A stretch of 10,934 bases of DNA from Alphaproteobacteria bacterium. Its GTDB lineage: Bacteria > Pseudomonadota > Alphaproteobacteria > Elsterales > Elsteraceae. The translations under genes were made by a program, and so were the position numbers. Of this stretch, positions 1-6,447 are shown piece after piece. The stretch spans positions 1 to 10,934 of the forward strand of contig JAAFHH010000066.1 in assembly GCA_013297545.1 (NCBI GenBank), in the 5' to 3' direction. Every line of letters begins with the position of its first letter. The first letter of the stretch is position 1. Under the pieces are notes generated by a model. It saw only the letters and a list, made by a program, of their open reading frames with translations, was not told the origin of the DNA and searched no databases.

Positions 1-39
1 CCGCTTACGGGGGGAGGGGTTCATCTGTGGTTCTGCTAC

Positions 40-210
40 TCAAGACTTTGCACTGTCTTCATCGACAGGAAAGTCGAAAATGACCTCGCGCATCGGTGTT
101 TGATCGCGCTCGACCAAGTCCGAGATGTCGACAGGGATCGACATCAAGAGCCGCCCGAACGAGAGCTTTGGCGCCGCGGTGTCATCGTCTGCTGGCCCAG
201 TTTCACCCAT
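40..210 (-). CDS. Small acidic hypothetical protein (56 aa)
   Basis: I do not recognise this protein. The ATG at 210 is preceded by a good Shine-Dalgarno (GAGGTG, four bases before the ATG), and the frame runs to TGA at 40-42. It starts MGETGPADDD and ends VDEDSAKS. Asp and Glu are abundant, both ends are acidic, and the middle (about residues 16-33) is more hydrophobic. There is no signal peptide, membrane segment, cysteine pair or recognisable DNA-binding motif. It lies 68 bases beyond the ccoS stop on the same strand, so it could be a ninth gene of the cco transcript or have its own promoter. Its G+C at third codon positions looks somewhat lower than in the cco genes. Supporting it are the ribosome site, the frame and the position; against it is the short length. 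Function unknown. Confidence 0.5.
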   Translation of the reverse strand: MGETGPADDDTAAPKLSFGRLLMSIPVDISDLVERDQTPMREVIFDFPVDEDSAKS

Positions 211-214
211 GCCG

Positions 215-220
215 CACCTC
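215..220 (-). promoter_or_regulatory. Shine-Dalgarno of the 56-aa gene
   Basis: On the minus strand GAGGTG is followed by CGGC and then the ATG at 210. This is one of the better ribosome sites in the window and the main reason for calling such a short frame a gene. Confidence 0.5.
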
Positions 221-238
221 GTTGATCGCTCAGTCCTA

Positions 239-268
239 GGGATACGACGCGAGAGGATCCGGACTCAA
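239..268 (-). promoter_or_regulatory. Possible sigma-70 promoter for the 56-aa gene
   Basis: The minus strand reads TTGAGT (263-268), an 18-base spacer, then TATCCC (239-244). The -35 match is fair and the -10 match is partial. Transcription would start near 232, about 22 bases before the ATG. In GC-rich DNA such matches occur by chance, so this is only a candidate. If real, the small gene has its own transcription apart from the cco operon. Confidence 0.2.
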
Positions 269-278
269 GCCTGCTTTC

Positions 279-422
279 TCACCGATCCTCATCACTGAGC
301 GCCCGGTGGGCAGCCCCTTCTAAGTCCTCATACTGCTGGCTGTGCAGCGACCAGAGGAACGTGGCGAGCCACACGCCAGCGAGGATGAGGGCAAGCGGGA
401 TCAGTACGATCAGGATGTCCAT
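279..422 (-). CDS. ccoS: Cytochrome cbb3 oxidase maturation protein CcoS
   Basis: CcoS is a small membrane protein needed to mature cbb3 oxidase; in Rhodobacter, loss of CcoS gives an enzyme lacking heme b, heme b3 and CuB (family knowledge). This protein has 47 residues, normal for the family. It opens MDILIVLIPLALILAGVWL, a single membrane helix over about residues 2-25, followed by WSLHSQQYEDLEGAAHR. That Q-Y-x-D-L-E-G-A stretch right after the helix is the CcoS signature. The ATG at 422 shares one base with the ccoI stop (TGATG), so translation is probably coupled, and an AGGAG lies eight bases upstream inside ccoI (431-435). It is the last gene of the cco cluster. A longer open frame continues upstream antisense-like within ccoI, but only this 3' part resembles a protein. 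Confidence 0.93.
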   Translation of the reverse strand: MDILIVLIPLALILAGVWLATFLWSLHSQQYEDLEGAAHRALSDEDR

Positions 423-2611
423 CAGCGGATCTCCTGTGGGGTTTGGGCGCGCAGTGCGTTCAGCATCACGATCAAGGACGAGCCAGACATGGCGAGTGCC
501 GCAACCAGCGGCGTCGCGTGGCCGAGCACCGCGATCGGCACCGCGACCAGGTTGTAGAGTGCCGAGAACCACAGGTTCTGCATCATCAGGGTTCGGGCGC
601 GCCGCGCGATCTGGATACTGTCGAGGCTGAGGCTCAAGCGGTTGCCGAGCAGCAGGAAGTCCGCCTGCGCTTGGGTGACGTGGGCGGCTGAGACGGGCGC
701 GATCGAGGCGTGGGCGGCGGCCAGTGCTGGCGCGTCGTTCAGCCCGTCGCCGATCATCAGCGGGTGACGTTTTGCCTGAGTGAGGGCGTGCAGGCGCGCC
801 ACCTTGTCGGCTGGCCGTGCGCCGGCGGTCCAATCCTGGACCTGCACGGCGGCTGCCACCTCCGCCACGGCGGTCGCCCGGTCGCCGGAGACGATCTCGA
901 CGGGCCACCCAGCGGCGCGCAACGCCGCCACCGTCGCACGGGCATCCGTGCGGACGGGCTGCCGCAGGGCGAACACGGCGGTCTCGGTGCCGACGCGGAC
1001 GGCAACCATCGACGCACTCGGGTACTGGTGTGCGAGGACGCACGCTTGGGCATCCGCACCAACGAACGCCGGACTGCCGAGCCACACCTCCACACCATCG
1101 AGGACGGCGGTGACACCAGCGCCCGGCGTCTCGGTTGCGTCGTCGAGCGGCAGGGTTGCCCCGGTCGCCCGGGCGATGGCAGCGGCGAGGGGATGGCGGC
1201 TCGCGAGCGCCAAGCGGCCAGCGATCGCCTGGATGTGCGGCGGCACCGCGGCGAGGTTGGCGATCGCAGGCGTTGGTTCCGTCAAAGTGCCGGTCTTGTC
1301 GAACACCACGTGGTCGATCATGGCGAGGCGCTCCAACGCATCGCCGGCATTGACCAGCACACCGCGCTTGAAGAGAGCACCGGCGGCAACGATCTGCACC
1401 GTCGGCACAGCCAATCCCAGTGCGCACGGGCAGGTGATGATCAGCACGGTGATCGCAATCGCCAGTGCTTCGGTCCAGGCCAGACCCGCCAGCATCCAGC
1501 CGAGGAAGGTGGCGAGGGCAACCGTGTGGACGATCGGCGGGTAGAGGCGCGCAGCACGGTCGGCCAGCGTAACGTAAGCCCCCTTGGTCTCACTCGCCTG
1601 CGCCAGCAACCGCTCGACATCGGCGAGCAGCGTGCGGTCATGCGCGCGATCCACCCGCACGGTCAGCGTGCCCGACATCGCCAGCGTGCCGGCATAGACC
1701 GTGTCCCCCGGGGAGACCGCGCGCGGTGCCGTCTCGCCTGTGACCAGGCTCTGGTCGATGTCTGACCGGCCGGTGAGCACGGCACCATCGAGAGGGATGC
1801 GCTCGCCCGGCCGGACCAACAGGCGCGCGCCCACCGCGACCGTGTCGACCGGGCATTCGACCCAGCTGCCATCGGCTTGCGCGACACTCGCGTGTTCGGC
1901 GCGCAGGGCGGCCAAGTTGGCGGCAACCGCGCGAGTGCGGCGGTGCATCGCCTGTTCCAGCACCCGGCCGATCAGCAGCAAGAACAGCAACATGACCACG
2001 CCGTCGAAGTAGGCGTGCTCGTGGCTGGACCAGGTTTCGAACACCGACAGACCAAGCGCGAGGCAGATGCCGAGCGAGATCGGCACATCCATATTGACCC
2101 GGCGGGCTTTGAGCGCCCGGATCGCGCTGTCGAAGAACGGCCGGCCGGAATAGGCCGCAGTCGGCAGGGCGATCAGGGCGGAAATCCAGTGGAAGAAATC
2201 GCGCGCCAGCGGGTCGAGTTCACTCGCGTGCCCGCTCCAGACCGAGACCGACAGCAGCATGATGTTCATCGCCGCGACCCCGGCGACCACCAGCGCCCGG
2301 GTCAGGCGGCGCTGTTCGATCGCACTCTGATCCGTGTGGGCGCGTGGTGAGAACGGATAGGCGCGAAAGCCCAGATCCTCCAGCCGCTGCAGCACCCGGG
2401 CAGGGGCGGTGGTGTCGTTCACGGTCAAGCGCAGGCGCTTGTCCGTCAGGTTGACGCGGGCACTGACGACACCGTCGAGCCGGCCGACCTCGCGTTCGAT
2501 CGTTGCCATGCAGCCGGCACAGCGAATGCCCTCGACGGCGAGATCGAGGCGCGATGTCGTCTCCGCCACCGGCACCAGGAAGCCGGTGAGATCGGGGTTC
2601 AGGGTGGTCAT
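422..2611 (-). CDS. ccoI: Copper-transporting P1B-type ATPase CcoI/FixI for cbb3 assembly
   Basis: Inner-membrane copper ATPase that supplies copper for the CuB site of CcoN (family role: slow export of Cu+ for cuproenzyme assembly). It has 729 residues, normal for FixI/CcoI. In order: an N-terminal heavy-metal domain with CAGC at 31-34; transmembrane pairs near 105-125, 138-155, 175-193 and 203-220; actuator motif TGE at 291-293; the membrane metal-binding CPC at 394-396; the phosphorylated Asp in DKTGT at 438-442; the HP motif at 473-474; the ATP-domain hinge GDGLND at 621-626; two final helices near 678-720. All catalytic residues are present. The ATG at 2611 overlaps the ccoH stop in ATGA, which fixes the start better than any upstream codon in the same frame. 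Its stop shares a base with ccoS. The FixI rather than CopA role rests mainly on gene context. Confidence 0.95.
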   Translation of the reverse strand: MTTLNPDLTGFLVPVAETTSRLDLAVEGIRCAGCMATIEREVGRLDGVVSARVNLTDKRLRLTVNDTTAPARVLQRLEDLGFRAYPFSPRAHTDQSAIEQRRLTRALVVAGVAAMNIMLLSVSVWSGHASELDPLARDFFHWISALIALPTAAYSGRPFFDSAIRALKARRVNMDVPISLGICLALGLSVFETWSSHEHAYFDGVVMLLFLLLIGRVLEQAMHRRTRAVAANLAALRAEHASVAQADGSWVECPVDTVAVGARLLVRPGERIPLDGAVLTGRSDIDQSLVTGETAPRAVSPGDTVYAGTLAMSGTLTVRVDRAHDRTLLADVERLLAQASETKGAYVTLADRAARLYPPIVHTVALATFLGWMLAGLAWTEALAIAITVLIITCPCALGLAVPTVQIVAAGALFKRGVLVNAGDALERLAMIDHVVFDKTGTLTEPTPAIANLAAVPPHIQAIAGRLALASRHPLAAAIARATGATLPLDDATETPGAGVTAVLDGVEVWLGSPAFVGADAQACVLAHQYPSASMVAVRVGTETAVFALRQPVRTDARATVAALRAAGWPVEIVSGDRATAVAEVAAAVQVQDWTAGARPADKVARLHALTQAKRHPLMIGDGLNDAPALAAAHASIAPVSAAHVTQAQADFLLLGNRLSLSLDSIQIARRARTLMMQNLWFSALYNLVAVPIAVLGHATPLVAALAMSGSSLIVMLNALRAQTPQEIR

Positions 2612-3120
2612 GACGCACGACCGATCTGGATGCGGTTGCGCGAGGTGTAGAGGGCCGGCGCCCCTTCGCTGTCGCGGGCCTGCAGCACCAGCGTCCAGGC
2701 GCCATCGGCGATGCGTTCGGTGCGCGCGACATAGCGGCCGGGGGCGGCTTCCACCACCTGCAGACGCTGGTCGAGGTTGCGATCGGTCGGGTGCGTCGCC
2801 ACCGCCTCGACCGCCAGTGCCGCCAGCGGCAGGCCGTCGCGGTCGCGCACGGTGATGGTGATCGCGAGCCCATCGCCGAACCGCTCCGTGGCGGCGCTGG
2901 CCTGCCAACCGCGCGCTTCCTGCTCAGCCGCCGCGGCAAGCTCCGCGTTGAAGCGTTGGCTCAGCGCATAGCCGTTGCGCGCTTCCGAGCCCGGCATCGT
3001 GGTCATTGCTGCCCGCAGCATCACGCCATTGACCGTGCCGACGATCACGAAGAAGCCGACGAACAATGCCAGCACATGGCGGCCGGTCAGTACGAAGGGG
3101 ACTGAAGACGTGCGATCCAT
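2608..3120 (-). CDS. ccoH: cbb3 oxidase assembly protein CcoH/FixH
   Basis: FixH/CcoH is a single-span membrane protein with a periplasmic domain. It associates with cbb3 oxidase and is required for its assembly or stability (family knowledge). The chosen form has 170 residues: a short cytoplasmic N-terminus, one helix at about 13-37 (HVLALFVGFFVIVGTVNGVM), then a periplasmic part containing RNGYALSQRFN, as in other FixH proteins, and a beta-rich domain to the end. I chose the ATG at 3120 because GAGGTGG sits three bases upstream and the protein then begins just before its helix. A GTG at 3180 overlapping the ccoG stop (GTGA) would add 20 residues but lacks a ribosome site. The stop overlaps the ccoI start by four bases. 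Sequence conservation in this family is low, so the call leans on both topology and position. Confidence 0.88.
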   Translation of the reverse strand: MDRTSSVPFVLTGRHVLALFVGFFVIVGTVNGVMLRAAMTTMPGSEARNGYALSQRFNAELAAAAEQEARGWQASAATERFGDGLAITITVRDRDGLPLAALAVEAVATHPTDRNLDQRLQVVEAAPGRYVARTERIADGAWTLVLQARDSEGAPALYTSRNRIQIGRAS

Positions 3121-3123
3121 GAT

Positions 3124-3130
3124 CCACCTC
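3124..3130 (-). promoter_or_regulatory. Shine-Dalgarno that decides the ccoH start
   Basis: The minus strand reads GAGGTGG, then ATC, then ATG at 3120. It is one of the strongest ribosome sites in the cco cluster, and it comes at the only cco junction without overlap or near-contact (56 bases from the ccoG stop). It favours independent initiation at 3120 over the GTG at 3180. Confidence 0.6.
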
Positions 3131-3176
3131 GTATCCTGGACAGTTGGAAGAAAGCCGCAACAGCCCATCGCCGGCC

Positions 3177-4619
3177 TCACGGTCCGAAAAAGTTGTCACG
3201 CACCCGCGCCGTTGTCTTCGCGGTGACGTCGGTGACGATGAAGGTGATCGGCTGGGATGCGGCGCTGAGGTCGCGGCGGTGCACGCTGACAAACGCGCGG
3301 ACTTCGAGCGTGCTGTCGGCCGGCACCAACACCACGGGATCGCCGTGGGTGGTGGCCGCACCAGCGACCGTGAGGTCCGCACCGCTGAGATCTTGAAGGC
3401 TGATCGCAACGAAGCGTTCTTCCGGCTGCTTGTTGGCGAGCCTGAGCGTATAGGCGTTGCGGATCGACCCGTCGCGCAAGGTCGTGTAGAGCGGCGTGCG
3501 TTCGTGCACCACATTCACACTCAACACCTGGCGGGTCGCCAGCTGGTACAGCATGGCGCTGCCCACCAACGCGATGATCGCGGCATAGAGCACCGTTCGC
3601 ACGCGCACAATCCGACGCTTTGGCGGGATTGCCTGGCACGCGCGGGCGGCGATTGCCGCTTCGGTGTCGTAGCCGATCAGGCCGGTTGCCCGGCCAACCT
3701 TGGTCATCACTTGGTCGCAGGCATCGATGCACAGGCCGCATTGGATACAGCCGAGTTGAGCGCCGTCGCGGATATCCACTCCAGTCGGGCAGACGGCGAC
3801 GCACTGGTTGCAATCGATGCAGTCGCCGGCCGGCCGGCCCGCCGCGTGCTCCAGGGCTACGCGCTTGACCGCCATGCGCGGCTCGCCGCGGTCGTAGCGG
3901 TAGGCGACATTGAGGGCGTCAGCGTCGGTGAGGGCTGCCTGGATGCGCGGCCACGGGCACATGTAGAGGCACACTTGCTCGCGCAGGTGCCCGGCCAGGG
4001 AGTAGGTCGTGAAGGTCAGGATGCCAATCCAGGCGTAGGCCGCGACGGGTGCCTGGAAGTAGGTCAACGCGCGCACCAGGGTGGGCGCGTCGTTGAAGTA
4101 GAGCACCCAGGCCCCGCCGGTCCACCAGGCGATCATCAGCCAGAGAAAATGCTTGGTGATTTTGCGCGCCCAGGTATCGAGCGTCCAGGCCAAGCCATCG
4201 CGCTTGATGCGCTCTCGGCGGTCGCCTTCGATCGCGCGTTCAACCTTGAGGAACAGATCGGTCCACACGGTCTGTGGGCACAGATACCCGCACCACAGGC
4301 GTCCTGCGACGGCGTTCATCAAGAACAAGGTCAAAGCGGCCAGGATCAGCAGGCCGGTGAGGTAGTAGACTTCCTGCGGCCACAGCTCGATGAAGAAAAA
4401 GTAGAGCCGCTTGCGCTCGAAGTCGATCAGAACCGCCTGGTCCGGCAGATTTGGCCCGCGATTCCAGCGAATAAACGGCAAGATGTAGTAGATGCCGAGG
4501 CAGACGATCAGCAAGCTGGTCTTGATGCGACGGAAGCGCCCCGCAATGCTCTGCGGATAGACTTTCGGCGCTGGCGCGTAGAGCGGGCCATCATCGTCTG
4601 TCTCGGCTGGCATAGACAT
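3177..4619 (-). CDS. ccoG: cbb3 oxidase accessory protein CcoG/RdxA/FixG (polyferredoxin)
   Basis: Membrane-bound iron-sulfur protein of the cbb3 assembly cluster. Family work links CcoG to reducing Cu(II) to Cu(I) during CuB delivery. It has 480 residues, normal length. Membrane helices lie near 33-50, 83-103, 158-175, 190-210 and 342-360. Conserved WCGYLCPQ (109-116) and CLYMCPWPR (217-225) each carry a cysteine pair. The bacterial ferredoxin module has cysteines 267, 270, 273 and 277, then 291, 294, 297 and 301, enough for two 4Fe-4S clusters. A C-terminal immunoglobulin-like domain (about 365-478) follows the last helix and should be periplasmic. The ATG at 4619 shares one base with the ccoP stop (TGATG), so I prefer it over the third-codon ATG. 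No key residue is missing. Confidence 0.96.
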   Translation of the reverse strand: MSMPAETDDDGPLYAPAPKVYPQSIAGRFRRIKTSLLIVCLGIYYILPFIRWNRGPNLPDQAVLIDFERKRLYFFFIELWPQEVYYLTGLLILAALTLFLMNAVAGRLWCGYLCPQTVWTDLFLKVERAIEGDRRERIKRDGLAWTLDTWARKITKHFLWLMIAWWTGGAWVLYFNDAPTLVRALTYFQAPVAAYAWIGILTFTTYSLAGHLREQVCLYMCPWPRIQAALTDADALNVAYRYDRGEPRMAVKRVALEHAAGRPAGDCIDCNQCVAVCPTGVDIRDGAQLGCIQCGLCIDACDQVMTKVGRATGLIGYDTEAAIAARACQAIPPKRRIVRVRTVLYAAIIALVGSAMLYQLATRQVLSVNVVHERTPLYTTLRDGSIRNAYTLRLANKQPEERFVAISLQDLSGADLTVAGAATTHGDPVVLVPADSTLEVRAFVSVHRRDLSAASQPITFIVTDVTAKTTARVRDNFFGP

Positions 4620-5506
4620 CAGCGCTGGCCACCACCCAGGCTGTGGACGTAGACGGTGAGCGCTTTGATCGTCACGGGGTCGAGGCGCCCGGCCCAGGCC
4701 GGCATGATGCCGGCGCGCCCGTTCAGCACAGTTTCGACCAGCACCGTGCGCGACGAGCCGTAGAGCCAGATCGCGTCGGTCAGGTCAGGCGCGCCCAGCG
4801 TGCGGTTGCCCTTCCCCTCGCTGCCATGACACGACACGCAGTGTTCGACGAACAGCTGCCGGCCGCGCGCGAGATCAGCACCGCGTTCGACATCGAGCCC
4901 GGCGATCGAGCGAACGTATTCGACCACGCTTTCAGCTTGTGCCCGTTGCATCAGGCCAAGCTTGCCGAACGCCAGCATGTCGCCGGTGCGGGTGCGGTTG
5001 TCCTGGCTCCAGCGCGCGCCGTGCAGCAAGGTGAGCTCGATGTCCGCGAGGGTGCCGCCCCAGATCCATTCATCGTCCGTCAAGTTCGGATAGCCGATGC
5101 CGCCGGCGCCGCCTTGGCCGTGACAGCCAACGCAATTGTCGCCGAACGCCGCGCGGCCGCGGGCGATCGCCATGCGGGTGAGGGCAGGGTCAGCGGCGAT
5201 CTGGTCGACCGTCGCTTGGCGCAAGCCCGCACTTTGCACATCGCGCCGGGCCTCAAGCGCGGTCATCGCCTGTGCGAGCTCGGCCCGGCTGGAATAGCCC
5301 AGCACACCGGTCGTGTGGCTCGCGATCAGCGGCCAGGCGGGATAGGCAATCCAGTAGCCGACGGCCCACAGGATGGTGAGATAGAATGTCCACAGCCACC
5401 AGCGCGGCAGCGGCGTGTTCAGTTCCTTGATGCCGTCCCAGCTGTGCCCGGTGGTGGTTTGACCGGTGGGCGTGTCGAGATCGGGGCCGTGTTTCGCTTC
5501 GCTCAT
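4619..5506 (-). CDS. ccoP: Cytochrome cbb3 oxidase subunit III, diheme cytochrome c CcoP
   Basis: Membrane-anchored diheme cytochrome c that passes electrons from soluble c-type cytochromes to CcoO and the CcoN active site. It has 295 residues, the usual size. The N-terminal domain contains HSWDGIKELNTPLPRWW, a CcoP hallmark, before an anchor helix at about 36-55. Two periplasmic cytochrome domains follow. Heme 1 has CVGCH at 125-129 and a likely axial Met177 in GDMLAFG. Heme 2 has CVSCH at 223-227 and a likely axial Met268 in GIMPAW. The ATG at 5506 lies three bases after the ccoQ stop, with only a weak GAGTAAG-type ribosome site, so it may rely on translation of ccoQ. Its TGA overlaps the ccoG start by one base. 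Confidence 0.97.
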   Translation of the reverse strand: MSEAKHGPDLDTPTGQTTTGHSWDGIKELNTPLPRWWLWTFYLTILWAVGYWIAYPAWPLIASHTTGVLGYSSRAELAQAMTALEARRDVQSAGLRQATVDQIAADPALTRMAIARGRAAFGDNCVGCHGQGGAGGIGYPNLTDDEWIWGGTLADIELTLLHGARWSQDNRTRTGDMLAFGKLGLMQRAQAESVVEYVRSIAGLDVERGADLARGRQLFVEHCVSCHGSEGKGNRTLGAPDLTDAIWLYGSSRTVLVETVLNGRAGIMPAWAGRLDPVTIKALTVYVHSLGGGQR

Positions 5507-5509
5507 GAC

Positions 5510-5665
5510 TTACTCACGATCAAGAGGAACGTGGGCGGCGCGGTCGAACTTCGCGCGGTTCTTTGGCCACAGTGCGTAGGCCACTATGAGGGCGAACAGG
5601 GCCACGAAATAGATCGCGCCAAACGACTGGGCGATGCTCGCAAGCCATTGATACATTTGGGCCAT
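5510..5665 (-). CDS. ccoQ: Cytochrome cbb3 oxidase subunit IV CcoQ
   Basis: Small single-helix subunit that stabilises the interaction of CcoP with the CcoNO core in species where it has been studied. It has 51 residues. Translating 5665 down to TAA at 5510-5512 gives MAQMYQWLASIAQSFGAIYF, then a helix continuing through VALFALIVAYALW to about residue 33, and a basic tail with PKNRAKFDRAA. The W-P-x-N-x-x-x-F-x-x-A pattern just after the helix is typical of CcoQ. Start evidence is strong: GGAGGG lies four bases before the ATG (5670-5675). An in-frame ATG three codons later is less well spaced. It sits 11 bases after ccoO and three before ccoP, the standard CcoQ place. Confidence 0.93.
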   Translation of the reverse strand: MAQMYQWLASIAQSFGAIYFVALFALIVAYALWPKNRAKFDRAAHVPLDRE

Positions 5666-5676
5666 CGTGCCCTCCG

Positions 5677-6441
5677 TTAGCGGAAGTTGGCTTTGTTGTC
5701 GTAGACTTTGAAGTCAACCAACGTACCCAGCATTTGCAGGTAGGCGACCAGGGCGTCGGCTTCGGTCACTGTGCGGGGATCACCATCGAAGTCCCGCTGC
5801 AGGGCTTTGGGATATCGGCGCTGGAAGCCTTCAGCACCGGGATGCTCGGGGTCGTGCTGGGCCCGCAGATCGCTCACAGCGTTGGCGATCTGCTCGTCGG
5901 AGTAGGGCACGCCGCCGACGCGGTTTGCCTGCATCGCGCCCACGATGTGATCGGCGTCGAGCGGTCGCTGGGCGAGGAACGGGTAGCCCGGCATGATCGA
6001 TTGCGGCACGAGGGCGCGCGGCGCGTTGAAGTGCTGGACGTGCCATTCATCCGAATACTTGCCGCCCACCCGTGCCAAGTCCGGCCCGGTGCGCTTGGAG
6101 CCCCACTGGAACGGTTTGTCATACATGCTCTCCGCCGCCAGGCTGTAGGGGCCGTAGCGCTCGATCTCGTCGCGCAGTGGGCGCACCATTTGGCTGTGGC
6201 AGTTGTAGCAGCCCTCGCGGACGTAGATCTCGCGGCCCGCCAACTCCAGCGGGGTGTAGGGGCGCATGCCCTGGACCCGCTCGATGGTTGAGCTCAAGTA
6301 GAACAGGGGGGCGATTTCCACCAGACCACCGATCGAAATCACGATCAACACGCCGATGATCATGATGATCGAGTTGGTCTCGAAGATCTTGTGGCGCGCC
6401 CACAGGGTGGGCTTCTTGTGGCTGTGGGTCAGATCCGTCAT
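5677..6441 (-). CDS. ccoO: Cytochrome cbb3 oxidase subunit II, monoheme cytochrome c CcoO
   Basis: Monoheme membrane cytochrome c that relays electrons from CcoP to the hemes b of CcoN. It has 254 residues, normal for the family. An N-terminal anchor helix lies at about 24-48. Heme attachment is CYNCH at 78-82, within REGCYNCHSQMVRPLRDE, which is nearly invariant in CcoO. The likely axial ligand is Met150 in QSIMPGYP. Other family stretches are GSKRTGPDLARVGGKYSD (114-131) and the C-terminal VAYLQMLGT. The start is the ATG at 6441, six bases after the ccoN stop, with a GGAG overlapping the end of ccoN as a modest ribosome site. Nothing is missing or odd. Confidence 0.97.
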   Translation of the reverse strand: MTDLTHSHKKPTLWARHKIFETNSIIMIIGVLIVISIGGLVEIAPLFYLSSTIERVQGMRPYTPLELAGREIYVREGCYNCHSQMVRPLRDEIERYGPYSLAAESMYDKPFQWGSKRTGPDLARVGGKYSDEWHVQHFNAPRALVPQSIMPGYPFLAQRPLDADHIVGAMQANRVGGVPYSDEQIANAVSDLRAQHDPEHPGAEGFQRRYPKALQRDFDGDPRTVTEADALVAYLQMLGTLVDFKVYDNKANFR

Positions 6442-6447
6442 CGCGGG

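Noticed and set aside
99..112. Possible second FNR box (TTGATCGCGCTCGA)
   Set aside because: Only the left half matches; the right half lacks ATCAA, and it falls inside the 56-aa gene. The same holds for the TTGAT half-site at 222-226 in the spacer before that gene.
211..278. Terminator after ccoS
   Set aside because: Only short palindromes (CCTAGG, GGATCC) are present, with no GC stem followed by a T-run on the minus strand.
710..1765. A 351-codon open frame on the plus strand opposite ccoI, with shorter ones beside it
   Set aside because: Antisense to intact P-type ATPase motifs; low-complexity Arg/Gly composition and no recognisable motif.
3144..4652. A 502-codon open frame on the plus strand opposite ccoG
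   Set aside because: It lies antisense to a complete CcoG with all cysteine motifs. Its translation is rich in Arg, Gly, Ala, Asp and His with no domain, as expected for the reverse of GC-rich codons.
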